Shown one piece after another: positions 23,800 to 36,824 of a stretch of 64,000 nucleotides of DNA. The number at the start of each line of letters is the position of its first letter. Positions within the stretch are counted from its first letter, which is position 1. This DNA comes from Ampelomyces quisqualis. Lineage: Eukaryota; Ascomycota; Dothideomycetes; Pleosporales; Phaeosphaeriaceae. The notes beneath the pieces were generated by a model. It was given only the letters and a program-made list of their open reading frames with translations, did not search any database and was not told the DNA's origin. A program made the position numbers and the translations under genes. The DNA is taken from contig JAGTXZ010000005.1 in NCBI GenBank assembly GCA_018398575.1, positions 1,240,001 through 1,304,000 of the forward strand, written 5' to 3'.

Positions 23800-25670
23800 G
23801 ATTATTAATCTAGTCTTTAGCCTAATATAGTTTGTGCTAGGTAATTATTCTTTAATTTTAGTATTTACTAGGCTAATGTTATCTAGTTATTTTAGTTAAT
23901 GCACTAGCTAAAATACTAGAGATTATAGGCCCTATAAGATAATTTATGCAATAGCTATTCTTGTTCTAGTTAAGTATAGTATTATTATACTTTTCTAACT
24001 ATAACTACACTATAACATTACTCTTAGTTTTTACGCTTATAGATAGCCTAGCGTTATCTTATTTTAGGTATATAGTATTCTTGTATTTGCATTAGCGCAG
24101 TCTTACTACCTAGTTATATATATCTTTTTAGCATCTATCTTACAGCTCTATAGCTATCTATTTTATAGTTACCTATTATAGTGCTTCTAGCTTGTTAATA
24201 TATTGCCTATTGTTTGTAGTAAACTCTTACTAACCTACGTATACCTATAGTTAATCTATTATGTCTATTGCTTTGCAGTGTAATAGTCTAAAGAGTAATA
24301 GTACCTTATAGTTTTTCTTTATCTTATTTAGGCTATATATTGCAATAATATAGTCTAAGAGGTAGGCTACATCTTTGTAGTTAGGATTACGCTTTTTAAG
24401 TAACTTAATAAAGCTCTTAACGTCTATACTATTAATAACGCGTATATCTTTAAGCTAGTTAACTAAATTATTAAGCTTATAGTAGGTCTCTTAGAAGTTA
24501 GCTATATATAGCTATAGGCTGTAGTATATATTTAGATATGTTAAGATCTACTAGCTACTACATATAGTTTTAGCTCTTATCTTATTATACTACGCGCAAT
24601 ATCTCTAGCAAATAACGTAGATAATATCTATTATCTTAGTAAGATATTTGCCTATTATACTTTTCTCTACTGTAAAGTGTAGAAAATAGGCGCAGACTTT
24701 AGCCTTCTATGCGTAGGTAATGCTTTAGTCTATTAGTTAGTATAATATTATGCTACTTGCAGGCAGGAATATAACTCTATTATATTAGTAAGTATTGTAA
24801 CTTCTATTACTATAATAAGCCTATAGTACATTAACACTATATATACTAAATATTCTGCAGCAATTAGTAGCTTATCTAAAGCTTAGCTACTGCGTGTTTG
24901 TAAAGCAGGAACCTATTAATTAGTAATAATACTTGTCTGTTTATATAGTTATTAAACTATTTTAGCTATTCTAGCATAATATTAGTGTCTATCTAGGTAG
25001 AATTATTGTCCTAATAGATATAACTAAGACTATAGATGTTTAGGTTCTTCTTACTGTCTATACAAGTTATATAGTTTAAGAATTCTATAAACTATAGAGG
25101 TACTTAGTCTAAGCTATCTGCGTTTATATACAGCACACTAGTTATATACTTTCTGTCTAGTCTAGGTCTAGCTTTTAGATTATCTACTAACATATATTAG
25201 AGCAAGTGTTTCTAGTATATACTAGCCTTATCTATATTATATAAATCCTTAGGCGCGTATCTACTTACTATGTTGCAAATCTCTTCTATTATAAGCTTAG
25301 TATTTTTAACTATTATACTACTGTAGTTACTTACTGTTTTTGCAAACTATTTATATAACTACACGCTGTGTTGTTATTTATATATAGTAAGCTATCTATT
25401 ATTAAACTCTAGTATTTTGCAGCTATTGTATTTAGGTAGCTGTTACTAAAGTTAACGTGCAGTTTTGCAAATTATATTATTAGTAATATTAACGCAGGCT
25501 GCCTACAACTCTATATACTAGTTATTTAGAGCTGCCTTAAGAGTTTTCTATTGCAGACGCCTATTATGCGCGTAGTTATAGCTAGTGTATTTAGTTTTGT
25601 TGCTGTCTAGGTATTCTTGCGTTATTAGAAGAATATTAGTTATATTATTTAGTTATATATAGCAGTAAAA
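23800..25670 (-). pseudogene. pogo-type DDE transposase relic, G copy B
   Basis: Reverse-complement counterpart of the pogo-type relic of copy A, uninterrupted. The motif region upstream of the first catalytic Asp lies near 25,280 and the third catalytic region near 24,730. The site where MITE1 is inserted in copy C is intact here near 24,495 and shows a single TA. Stops are TAA/TAG throughout. Confidence 0.78.
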
Positions 25671-26036
25671 GGCTCTAGTAGCCTATATAGCAAGTTGTTG
25701 TAGTATTAAATGCAAAAATAATACCTTATATTTGCAAACTTTAACACGTTCTGCAATAGTCTAGGCATAACTATATTACTAGTTAGGCGTTAGACCTTAA
25801 CTTATCTATAAACTAGGTAATATAGGCTTAATATTGTAGTAGCAGAATAATAGTAGAAACTAGATGTATTTATAATAAGTAATATACTATCTAATATAGT
25901 AAAGACAATACACTTGCGTATGCTAATACTCTAGTAGCTACTTATAGTATTTAATATAAAACAAAATCTAAACTTAGCCTTAAACTTATACTAGTATTAT
26001 TATAGCACTAATTAGTTGCTCTAGGTGCCTATTACA

Positions 26037-26335
26037 GTAAATAGCTTACAATTAACGCTAATAGTACTCTCTAGTAGACAATAGTTATAGATAGTGCAAC
26101 GCAACTATAGCTGCTAGTTATTAAAAGAGCCTGCTATAGTAGTAGGTCGCGTGCAGCACTAGTAGTATTTTCTAGTAGATAATAGTTACTAATAGTGCAA
26201 CGCAACTGTAGCTGCTAGTAGTTAAAAGAGCCTGCTGTAGTAGTAGGTTGTGTGCAGCACTAGTAGTATTTTTTAGTAGATAATAGTTACTAATAGTATA
26301 ACGTAACTATAGCTGCTAGTTGTTAGAAGGGCCTA
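26037..26335. repeat. 101-bp minisatellite, 3 units (copy B)
   Basis: Reverse counterpart; unit boundaries at 26,127, 26,228 and 26,329. One unit fewer than A and C. Confidence 0.88.
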
Positions 26336-26929
26336 ATTATAGAGATTAATGCGTTTAAAGTGTTTGCTACCTTATATACTATATATAAGATTTATAAAGT
26401 ATTATGCGTTACCTCTTATATATATTCTTCTCTGCTAAGTATCTCTAAGACAAATAAATATAGGCCTATTGTTTTAATTTATATAGGTGTCCTTTAAAGT
26501 CTTAGTTGTGCTTACTAGCGTAGTAGGTATCCTTTTTATTACTAGCTAGTAGCATCTTAGTATAGATAAGTTTAATGCGCGTAACTTCTTTACGTTAATA
26601 GAAGTTCTTAAAGCTGTAATAAAGCTTAGTAATAATAGGAAACTTAATGTTATATAAGTTGTAGTTAGAATATCTTAATGTCTAGACATTAGATTACTAC
26701 TTATAGAGTCTAACAGAAATACATTGTATATAGTATAAGAGAGGTTGCAGCTACTTAGGTAAGCTTTACTGTTAAAGAGCCTAATAAGAGTGCTAGGATA
26801 AAGATATCTTAACAAACAACTGCAACTCTACGTTGTCTTTAATTTTTGCCTGTAACAATATATAGACAAAAGCATGTAAATTGTAGTTATATCTCTAATA
26901 TCTTTTAGTTACCTAATAGTATAAGAATT

Positions 26930-27255
26930 GCGTTCTTAAGTTAGGCTAAGTTGTTAATATATATTGCAGGACATAACAAAGTTATTACAATAACAGCGCT
27001 CTTAAGTTAGGCTAAGTTATTAATATGCGTATTAAGATACTATTATAGCTATTATTATAGAGATCCTTGCTTTTAAACACGCTATAAGGTATTTTAGTTA
27101 AGTAATAGTGTTATAGAATATAATAAAGCTATTGCAATAATAGCGCTTTTAAGTTAGGCTAGGTTATTAATATGCGCATTAAGATGCTATTATAGCTGTT
27201 ATTATAGAGATTCTTATTATTAAACACGTTATAAGGTATCTTAGTTAAGCTATAA
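26930..27255. repeat. ~140-bp tandem repeat, about 2.3 units (copy B)
   Basis: Reverse counterpart of the copy A array, with one unit fewer. Confidence 0.75.
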
Positions 27256-27529
27256 CATCTAAACAGCTACTAAAGAGTCTATCTAGGATATAAATTTACT
27301 TCTATACTAGTAGGCTAAGAAGTAGCGCAGGTGTAGTACTAACAATATAGTAAAGCTTAGTTTTAGATTTTTAAACTACACAAACATATAGACGTAATAG
27401 GTATAGTTTTAGTTTTGTAAGAATAAAAATATAATAAAAAATTAAGTCTTTTAGACTTATAAGAAATATATATACAAAGATAGTAATATTAAATTAAGAG
27501 TATAAGTTATGTGTTAAGACGCAGCTGTA

Positions 27530-27841
27530 TATATAGGCACATAAGTAAATTTATCTCTAGTTTTAAGGTTAGAAAAGTGTAAAGAGGCGCAAGTGTATAA
27601 TAGATAAAAATAATACTAAGTTTTATATATGTTTTAACAAAAGACTGTTACTTTAACCCTAAGACTAGAGACATATAGGTAAATTTATCTCTAGTTTTAA
27701 GGTTAGGGAAGTGTAAGGAGGCGTAAGTGTATAATAGATAAAAATAACACTAGATTCTATATATGTTTTAACAAAAGACTATTACTTTAACTCTAAGACT
27801 AGAGATATATAGGTAAATTTATCTCTAGTTTTAAGGTTAGA
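27530..27841. repeat. 134-bp tandem repeat, about 2.2 units (copy B)
   Basis: Reverse counterpart of the copy A array; unit ends at about 27,570, 27,704 and 27,839. Confidence 0.83.
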
Positions 27842-29619
27842 AAAACATATATATAGTAAGAGGCAGAGGGTAGCTAGCTAGCAAGGCTATTATATACTCT
27901 ATTAGCACTAATAGTTTAAGAGTAAGTAGCACGTAGATGCGTTTAATATATAGCAGTTTGTTAATAGTCTTTGTTACTATTTAGCCCTTATTGTATTTGC
28001 ATATTAGAGTAAGTTAGAATAGTAGTCTTTAGTAGATAACTATCTTATACTATACTAGAGAAAGAATATAAATTAGATCTGCAGGCATTTTAAAACTAGA
28101 AAAGATTAAATATACTAGCTGCTTAGAATATTAGTTAACACTCTATATAAATTATACTTATTATTTCTTACTATTAAGTAATTGCCTACGCCTATTACTA
28201 GTCTTACCCATAGTATATATAGTACACTATTCTCTCTACTTCTATCTGTACTAAGCCTAGCTACCTTGGTACAGGTTGTATATTAGGCTGCTAGAGCTAC
28301 TAGTCTATTTTTTTTATACTTTTAAACCTTGTACGTGTCTACTTGTAGGTATACTTACTTTTTTAGGTGTTTAGGTTCTACTATATATATTCTAAACGCG
28401 CAGTAACTTATTTATTTTAGAGTGTTAATATTTTTTAGTATAAAGATTATTATTAATATTAATCTTTATTAAGCTGTGTTAGCTAGCCTAACTAATCTAG
28501 TTGTTAACAAGTAAGCTCTAGTGTAATAACATAATAGTTGTTAAAGTAATAAAGAATATTAAAGGAAAGAAAAATATTAGTTATTGCGCCTACAACTATT
28601 AGTATAGTTCTGTACACAGGTAAGGTAACTATTAGCTATAGTAGACTTTAGTAGACTACTATAGATAACAGACTGTACAGCATAAAATAGATACTACTAG
28701 TAACTACCTTAACACTACGTAACTAATATTAATACTGTTTTTACATACTTAGTCTTCTTATATCTAAACTATAAAGTTATATATAAACAAATTAGTAATA
28801 GATTATATATGCATACTATGTAGCTTTTATACTAAGACGTACGCAGGACTTGTTAAACACAGTGCTTAATGCTAGACGCGTTGCTACCTACTACTTAACA
28901 ATACACTAGTTATAACCTCTAACACTATAATATAATAGTATAGCTCTAATAGCTATAACGCAATAGATGCTACTTTAGATAACGCAGTACTTACTTTATA
29001 TAGTAACACCTTATATAAACGCAACTACACTCTAGCTAAACATAAGGTAATAGAGTAAATAGGCCTAATATTAGCGTCTATATAAGGATAGGACAAGCTA
29101 TTTAAGACAGCAAGTAGACAGTACGCTAGCAAACCCTTTAGTTTAAGAACAGTAGACGCAAAGCAGTAGGCTACACGTAGCTAAACAGCGCACGCGTACT
29201 AACACTAATAGGAATAACATAGTAGGGCCCTTTAGTTCTCTTTTTGCACTAGCGTTTGCATTATAGCTACAAAGGATAAAATGCATATTAGGTAACATTA
29301 ATAGCCTCTTTACTAATATATAGCTACATAAGCTACATTTATAGCTATAGTTCTAATTAGAGCGCTAGTAGCAGCAGGCTATATTAAATATTTAATCTAG
29401 GCTATAAGACAATATATAGATACAAGAGGACGTAGCAATTATATCTAGGTTACTAAACCTTTAACCTAACTAACATATATTTATATACTAAGATATTATA
29501 TTATAGATTACTTTTATACTTAGTTATTACCTTTTTGCTAATAAGATAGTTTATGTACCTAGCTGTTCTTTTATAAGCACGCTTAACAAACCTATAAGAG
29601 TGTATTATAAACTACACTT
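27842..29619. other. Spacer of G copy B between 134-bp repeats and Plavaka-type relic
   Basis: Lies between the start sides of the divergent pogo-type and Plavaka-type genes. The 29,200-29,619 part may hold the N-terminal end of the Plavaka-type gene, but no motif was recognised. Confidence 0.35.
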
Positions 29620-31830
29620 AGAAGATTAGTAGTAGTTAATACAACAGCGCTTGCTAGATAGTGCAACTCTTATGCTAGTTATACTAGTAGTAGACAAAAT
29701 ATAGTTATTTATAATATTTAGTAACGTAGCAGTATAGCTAATATATATTACTATTAGAAATCTTAACTGTAAGGCACAACAACGCAGAATAACACCTAGG
29801 ACACTACTAGCTAGATTTATCCTAACAGCTAAGCTCTTAGATCTTATTCTAAAGAGTAAAGTGTATTATTACTGTATAGGCAAACTGTTATTGCGTAAGT
29901 ACTAACTACAGCGTTAATAACAGAGAGTTACTATAGAAGATAGATACTAACTAGTAACTGCAGTACTTAAAGAGGCTGCTAAATATAGTATACAGCTAGA
30001 GTGTACTAACTAATAAACGCAATAGTGTTACCTAACTATTTATACAATTCTAGCTAACTATAAAGAGCAAGTGCTACTAATAGGTATAAAGAAAAACAGA
30101 TACTATACTTAATGCACAGTACTACTAGACAAACAAGAGAACTTATGCAACAAATATCTATAGTAAACAGAAGAGTATATACGCTTGCAATAGAGTTATT
30201 ATCTTAATAAAAGATATAAGAATTATGTTTATCTAGTAGAGTGCTTTAGCTAAAATTACTACAACTTTTATATATATAAGTTATTAGCTACAGATATATT
30301 GCATCTACTACTTAAGAGGTTAGTTATAAAGATATTAGAATTTATAGAAGACATGCTAATAGATATATACCTTAGATAAAAGAAGGGCTAGAATAGTGCT
30401 GCAGTTCTAGTAGTAGAAGATAACAGCTATGCCTAGTTAAATAAAAGGTTTTGCTAGGTTAAGTATAATACTAGACTAAAATGGTTTAATAACAAGAGGG
30501 CTTTTATAGAAGTGTTATAGTAGACTAGCGCAGAACAAAAAGTAGTAATTTACTAATTTATAGTAGTAGTGTCTTTTCTGCTAGTAACTAAAGTATTATA
30601 CATGTTGCATTTTATCTAGGCTGCGTGCAATCTGCTAGTACTTTTATAATACAAGAGTTATAACAAAAATACGTTAGAGTTTATATTGTTAGCTATTAAA
30701 CAAATAGATATTCTAAAAGAAAAGTTTTAACCTTTTAGATAGACGTATAAAGAAGAAAAAGATTTCAACTACCTTAAATAGCACGCGCTAACCTATATTA
30801 TTAACAATATCTATATGTATAGAGCTTTTAATAGTATATATACTAGAATAAACAGTAAGGCCTACTATATTACAATAGTAAAACAATTCTACCTAATAAC
30901 AAATAAGAGAGATTTTCTTACGCAGATCTGCTTCTATAACTCTAGACAGCTTGCGCTTATAGCGTTTAAACATAAGACAGTTATAGACTAAAGTTAATAG
31001 TGCACTACTACTAACTAGCGTAAGCACACCTTTACTATAAGTGTATTAATAGCAATACTATTTAAACAACTTAGATAGTCTATACTAGGCATATTACTAA
31101 ATTCTATTATACTACTTCTTAGTAAGGTTACTGTATATATTACGTTGCTAGACTTTACACATACTACTATAGTATTTGTCTAATACTACTATTAGAAGGT
31201 AACTAGCTACTTTATTACCCTATATAATAAAGACAGATAAGACTTTAACTCTTACTAGGTAAATAGAATAAATGTAAAAATATACTCTTCTATAAGATGC
31301 TTAAGGCTATTAAGTAAATGTTACAATAACTCTAAATATTACAAAGAAGATATTGTGCAATACGCACCTAACTAGTATAAGACTAGAAAATAGTGCAAAG
31401 ATTACGTGTAGGTATAAGAGTTTAAATATAAAGACTATACGTAACTATCTTAGACTATTGCAAACAGTAGAGCTGTAGCTTAGGTATACCTAATACTTAC
31501 ATTTATTAACAATAAACACTAAGACAAGAACAGAAAGAAATATAAGTATATAAGTGCCTTCTGTAAGGTTATAGCGTTTAATAATAATAGTTAAATTAAT
31601 AATATAATAAGAATGCTAAGCGTGCGCTACTGTATATATAGTATAAAGACTAAGTAACACATATTATAAGTATTTAAGGTATATAATATAACAACTATTG
31701 TTTACTCTATACACTTAGTACTAAAGGATCTACTTATACTTAACAATAAAGTCTCTGTTTTATACTATGTAAATAATTATATTAATTAGGACAAATATAA
31801 TAGACTGTATTCTTTTACGTTTAATTAAGA
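29620..31830 (+). pseudogene. Plavaka-type transposase relic, G copy B
   Basis: Decayed protein of about 730 codons that reads continuously on the plus strand if TAA/TAG is taken as Gln or, after TGG loss, Trp. Features in order: CYLTIYTILANYKEQ (near 30,030), which fits the family pattern of an ADYPEQ block before a CPxC motif; YKLLATDILHLLLKRL (Asp codon at 30,293), a hallmark block; YKEEKDFNYLKQHALTY (near 30,750), the block around a conserved HAL; then TNKRDFLTQIC; and YYVNNYIN near 31,770 towards the C-terminus. Plavaka elements are fungal DDE transposons related to CACTA/EnSpm-like families. It is divergent from the pogo-type gene and points the opposite way within G. It cannot be functional. 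Confidence 0.75.
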
Positions 31831-32959
31831 CTAGACACGTATAGTGCAGAATTATAAACAGAAGCAAATGTAGTAAGACAGCTAGTATATAGCATTAGAT
31901 ATAGTAAATAGAATTGTATATCTAATAATAGCTCTACTATTGCTTTAATATACTTAATAGAACGTAAACCTACTAATATAATAAGCGCTATAATATAGGA
32001 CTATAGCGTAAGGCTGCTAACGCAACCTTTTTACTATATACTATACACTACTATAAACGCATAATACTAGTAACTCTTATCTACGTACGCAAGTATTATA
32101 GAGATATTACAATAGTTACCTAGAATTACTAGTTAGTATAGATAGGAGAATAGCACTACTGCAGTAACACTAGACACAATTGTTAAAAGACAGTATATAC
32201 AATATACTACAACTAATAGCAGAAGAATATAACTTAATATACTCTAACGTAGAATAAGAGATAAAGAGGCAGAAGATACTAGGCTGTTCTCTATAGACAA
32301 CTATAGTAAAAGAACACTTATAGCAAATTATAAGGGTAATTATATTACAATAGAATAGACTACTATAGAACGCAGCTAACAGTTGCCTTATCTAGATAAT
32401 TATACACTTTACTATCTAATATAACTACAACATAGCCTAATAGATGCGCTTACAACAAAATAAAACTAAACTAAATAATAATTAGAAGTAAGCTTTACTA
32501 GATAGAAACCTATATAAAAAGATAATAGAAATAGTTAACAAAGAGTTAAGTATAACACAAATTATACTTAACATAATAACTATATTAGTATTAAACACAA
32601 CTAGAAATAAGCACACTCTTATTAGAACAAACTAGCTGTTACATACACACTACAACCTGCTAGCAATAGATAAGTATATTAACAACCTTAATTATAATTT
32701 GTTTATACAGATATTAGAGCACAAATTAGGCTTTAAAAGTAAATGTAACAGCATATATTACTACACAAAAGAAAGAGATAGATAGGCGTAAATATAGATA
32801 TCTATAAAGGCACACTAGCACAGCGCATTATAAGAGATAGTTGCATTAAAGATATACTAAGCGTTATTTATAATTAAACTACAAACATAACTAGTATAGT
32901 AGTATACTAGATCTATACTAACAACTTACTAGGTAAATAGTTTTCTACGTATAGAGCTA
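31831..32959. other. Sequence of G copy B between Plavaka-type relic and 89-bp minisatellite
   Basis: Counterpart of 37,201-37,649 and adjoining sequence in copy C; copy C is shorter here, so the two copies differ by an indel of several hundred bases. No protein recognised. Confidence 0.35.
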
Positions 32960-33416
32960 CTAAATTGCCTATATTGCGCGCATAACTATTTATACTAATA
33001 GTAGACAACTATTATATACGCTAACATTTAGTTAAGAACAAAAGAGCACTTAATTACCTGTATTGCGCGCACTACTATTTGTGCTAATAGTAGACAACTA
33101 TTGTATATGCTAACATTTAGTTAAGGATAAAAGAGCACCTAATTACTTGTATTACGCACACTACTATTTATGCTAATAGTAGATAACTATTGTATACGCT
33201 AACATTTAGTTAAGAATAAAGAGGCACTTAATTGCCTGTATTGCGCGCACTACTATTTGTGCTAACAGTAGATAACTATTGTGTACACTAACATTTAGTT
33301 AAGGATAGAAGAGCACTTAATTACCTATATTGCGCACACTACTATTTGTGCTAACAGTAGATAACTATTGTGTACGCTAGCACGCAGTTAAGGACAAGAA
33401 GCTATCTAATTAAACA
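32960..33416. repeat. 89-bp minisatellite, 5 units (copy B)
   Basis: Units starting TATTGCGCGC or a variant at 32,972, 33,061, 33,150, 33,239 and 33,328, exactly 89 bp apart. Each contains the small inverted repeat ACTATT...AATAGT. It lies downstream of the Plavaka-type relic. Confidence 0.92.
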
Positions 33417-33930
33417 GCCTAACTATTACGCTCTAGTAGAATTTAAGGTAATATTAGACTATATATGTTACAAAAACTCTACTTATACCTGTAAAGTAAA
33501 AACTTTGTTGCGCTATATACATTACTTACTTCTGCTGCCCTTACTAATAGTTCTCTAATATTTAAAGAGTAAGCGCTTGCTCTATATACTCTACACTAAG
33601 CAGTAAATTTAAGTAATATTAGTAGCATACTATATCTCTGTCTTAACAAGCGCTAAAACAAGCGCTAATAAATAATAGTGTAAAGGTTAGCCTTCTAGAA
33701 GATGTAACTCTAGAACTAACATACTAAAAACTAAGACGCTACAAAAACTAAAAACTATCTAGACTCTAACGCTACTATTCTTAAGCCTTAACTCTAGAGT
33801 TAAAACAGACGTACAACTAACTACTACACTAGCCTAACTAAAAAGTTACCTAATAAGACAGCCTAAAAATCAAATACTATACACTTCTAGATCTGCAGCC
33901 TTACTTGCTTGTTAACAAGAAGAATCTAGA
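33417..33930. other. Left-arm spacer of G copy B next to gene M boundary
   Basis: Reverse counterpart of 36,299-36,824 in copy C. Nothing recognised. A short open run at 33,370-33,558 overlaps the minisatellite and is a shadow. Confidence 0.4.
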
Positions 33931-34074
33931 CGCGTTAGAAAAAATTAAGATTTGTCTGGTTAGCCTAGTTGCAGCAACCTGCGGCTGCCTAACAGCAATA
34001 CTGTCTACTAGACAATTTACTAAAGTTGCTCTACTTACTTCTAGTCGCTAGTAACCTAACAGTAACCTAATAGT

Positions 34075-34140
34075 AAATTGCTTGTGTTACCTGCGTTGCC
34101 TGTGTTGCCTGTGTTGCTAGTGTTGCTAGTGTTACTAGAT
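34075..34140. repeat. 9-bp subterminal repeat array, left end of copy C
   Basis: Tandem GTTGCTAGT/GTTGCCTGT-type 9-mers about 145 bp from the left terminus. The same word family (GTTGCTAAC, GTTGCAGAT) lies at the right terminus. Possible transposase-binding sites. Confidence 0.75.
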
Positions 34141-36290
34141 TTAACAGTTAAGAACTATTAAGTACTATAGCACTAGTAGAACTATATACTATAGCTAGCT
34201 GCCTATGTCTTTACACTCTTATAGCGTAGGCTAACTAAGCTAGTTCTTCTTGTCTAGTTATATAGGCTTTTTAATTAAATATAGTATAGACAAATTGCGC
34301 TTCTTTAAAAGTAGGCTAGCCTAGATATAGCTACTAGGCTTAACGTCCTATAGGGCACGCGTTGGTAGGTACACAACGCGCTCTATATATAGAAGGCTAT
34401 AACAGCTGCTACTACTTGTAGAGCAGTAATTATCTTGCTAGTTAGTTATGTTAGGATTAGGTACTGTATCTACTAGTGCTACACTATCTGCTATAGTAGT
34501 CTATACTATTGCGTTATATTAAGGCTAACCTAATAGTATTTACGCGTTATACTAGTAAAAGCATATCTAGTTCTTGTAACATTTGCGTTGCTTACTATTT
34601 ACAACTACTTAATAACACTCTATTTCTTCTTTATACTATTACACTAACCTATTACACTTATCTAGTTTTAGTTGCTATTTCTCTTTAGTTAAGGCAATTA
34701 CGTTAAGTATATTACCTTTAATTGCAATATTGTAAGCCTGCGTTACAAATTCTTCCTATGCGTCTTCTGCTACAATACTCTAGCTACCTCTATAGTTCTT
34801 AAACTACAGCTATTTATCTGCCTTATAAAAGTATTCTAGTGCAAGTTTATCTGCATGTCTGTACTCTTCTAGCAAAACATCTTTTACCTTACTTAATACT
34901 TTACGCACGCGTATATAAATAGCATTCTATACAAGTTATTATATATTGTATTATGTTTAGACTTACTTATATTATTAGTGTCTTTGTGTAGGACTTTTCC
35001 TCCCTTTCTAATGTTCTTTTTTCTATCCTTTTCTATTAAGTAGTTTACCTTCTCCTTCTCTTTATTATTATAATTATCTATAAGCGCATTATAGCAATCT
35101 TGTTCCTCTTTTATGCAGTTAGCTAGAATATTATCTACGTTGTTATTATAGGTATCCTTTAGCACTAAAACGTTAGCTCTATTGTTCTCTTGTTAGTTTG
35201 TGTGTATAGTAATATCCTGTTATATATTGTCCTATATAAGAATCTATTAAATGCCTTCTAAGTTCTTTTATTTTTTACAAATAGTATTAAAGTAGTCTGC
35301 TTTCTATTAGCTAATACTATGTGTAGAACTTGCAACATACTCTTTATAGTGTGTCTATAGAAGAGTATAGTTTTCCTAGTGCGGTTGTTATTAAATTCCC
35401 TTATTGCGTTAAATATAACTAAGCCTATTAGTGCTACTATATTTGCACTTAGTTTATTAAACTTCTCTTAATTTCTAGTTATTGCAGCAATGCCCTATTT
35501 CCTGTTATTATAGAATAACTATACTATTACTACTGCAAGACTAGAGTTTAGAAATCTAGTAGATTTAGGCTGTCTTTAGTTAGCTAGTATAGCTGTTTTA
35601 GAGGTGTACTTGCGTTCTTTAGGTCTTGTAGTAGGTAAATAAAGTCTTTAAGCAGTTCGCTAGGCTTAAGAACCTATCTATCTAGGTAGTTTAATATATA
35701 AGTACTAGTAATTTCTAGTTATTCTTGCCTTATTACGTAGGTCTGCAAGTTGCTACACATATCTTGCATCTAGGCGCCTACTATTAGCTACTGTTCTTAG
35801 CAGGCTATAATAGTACCTATATAGCAGGCAGCTTCTTTATATAGTGTTAAGCTAATATGTAATTAAACTAATAACAGCAGAGTATTCTATACTTCTGTTT
35901 AAGTATCTAGTAGCATTTAGGCGTACATATACCTGCGTGCATTAAGCTATAGTGTTATTACTATACTACATAGCGTCTTTCTATTGTTAGTAAGTAGTTG
36001 CGTTACTAAGATAACTCTTACCTTTTCTAGTATAGTCTTGTTTTCTAGTAATACACTTTTCTTTGCCTAGTGTTTTTTTTTCTCTTATAGTAATAACCTA
36101 AATAGGTCTATACTAGATAAGAAGAGTTGCAACTCTATAACAGTTAGAACTACTTAATTATGCACAATAAGGCATCTTCCTACAATATAACAGCCTTAAG
36201 TCTAATAGCAGTTCTCTTTTAACTACTAACATTTTCTGTGTGTTAGTCTTATAGGTTTTTAGTTTATGTTAGCTTGTTGTGCTTATGCTA
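34140..36290 (-). pseudogene. Unknown gene M relic, left end of G copy C
   Basis: Gene at the left end of G, pointing outward to the terminus. Two frames can be followed: an N-terminal coiled, Leu/Gln-rich part and a C-terminal part containing the longest surviving open stretch, 90 codons at 34,893-35,165, rich in Asn, Lys and Glu (DNILANCIKEEQDCYNALI, NNKEKEKVNYLI, KVLHKDTNNISKSK). The C-terminal tail has a short serine run and ends near the 9-bp repeat array. The three copies share the same frame, so it was a protein. I recognise no domain; charged coiled-coil character is all that can be said. Confidence 0.55.
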
Positions 36291-36298
36291 CTACTACG

Positions 36299-36824
36299 TC
36301 TAGATTTCTCTTGTTAACAAGTAAGTAAGGCTGCAGATCTAGAAGTATATAGTATTTAATCTCTAGGCTATCTTATTAAGTAACTTTTTAGTTAGGCTAG
36401 TGTAGCAGTTAGTTATACTTCTATTTTAATCTTAGAGTTAAGACTTAAGAATAGTAGCGTTAGAGTCTAGACAGTTTTTAGTCTCTGCAGCGTCTTAGTT
36501 TTTAGTATATTAGTTCTAAGGTTACATCTTCTAGAAGCCTAACCTTTGCACTATTATTTGTTAGCGCTTATTTTAGCGCTTGTTTAGACAGAGATATAGT
36601 GTACTACTAATATTACTTAAATTTACTGCTTAGTACAGAGTATACAGAGCAAGCGCTTACTCTTTAAATATTAGAGAACTATTAGCAAGAGTAGTAGAAG
36701 TAAGCAATATGTATAGCGTAACAGAGTTTTTACTTTATAAGTATAAGTAGAGTTTTTGTAACATATATAGTCTAATATTGCCTTAAATTCTGCTAGAGCG
36801 TAGTAGTTAGGCTGTTTAATTAGA
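36299..36824. other. Left-arm spacer of G copy C between gene M and 89-bp minisatellite
   Basis: Continuous with gene M in copy C, which proves that M and the rest of G form one element; in copy B the same junction is split by copy C. Confidence 0.5.

Larger units (their letters stand above)
17871..33932 (-). mobile_element. Giant TIR element G, copy B, first segment
   Basis: Reverse-oriented G copy. Its right terminus is at 17,871 (CATTAGAAAAA, a mutated CGTTAGGAAAA) and is preceded by TA at 17,869-17,870. It runs through SNF2-like, U, pogo-type and Plavaka-type relics to the boundary between the left arm and gene M at 33,932, where copy C has been inserted. The missing end of B resumes at 51,681. 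The target TA and the adjoining Gypsy sequence can be compared with an empty site in Y2: the Y2 sequence around 15,580 joins the two flanks of B directly. Confidence 0.85.

Noticed and set aside
32960..33416. The 89-bp array as a CRISPR
   Set aside because: Units are contiguous and similar over their whole length, with no unique spacers; it is a minisatellite in a fungal transposon.
33933..36298. The 2.37-kb gene M segment as an independent transposon
   Set aside because: Only its outer end has the TIR; its inner end is simply continuous with the rest of G in copy C, and the MITE ends combine M's outer end with the opposite end of G.
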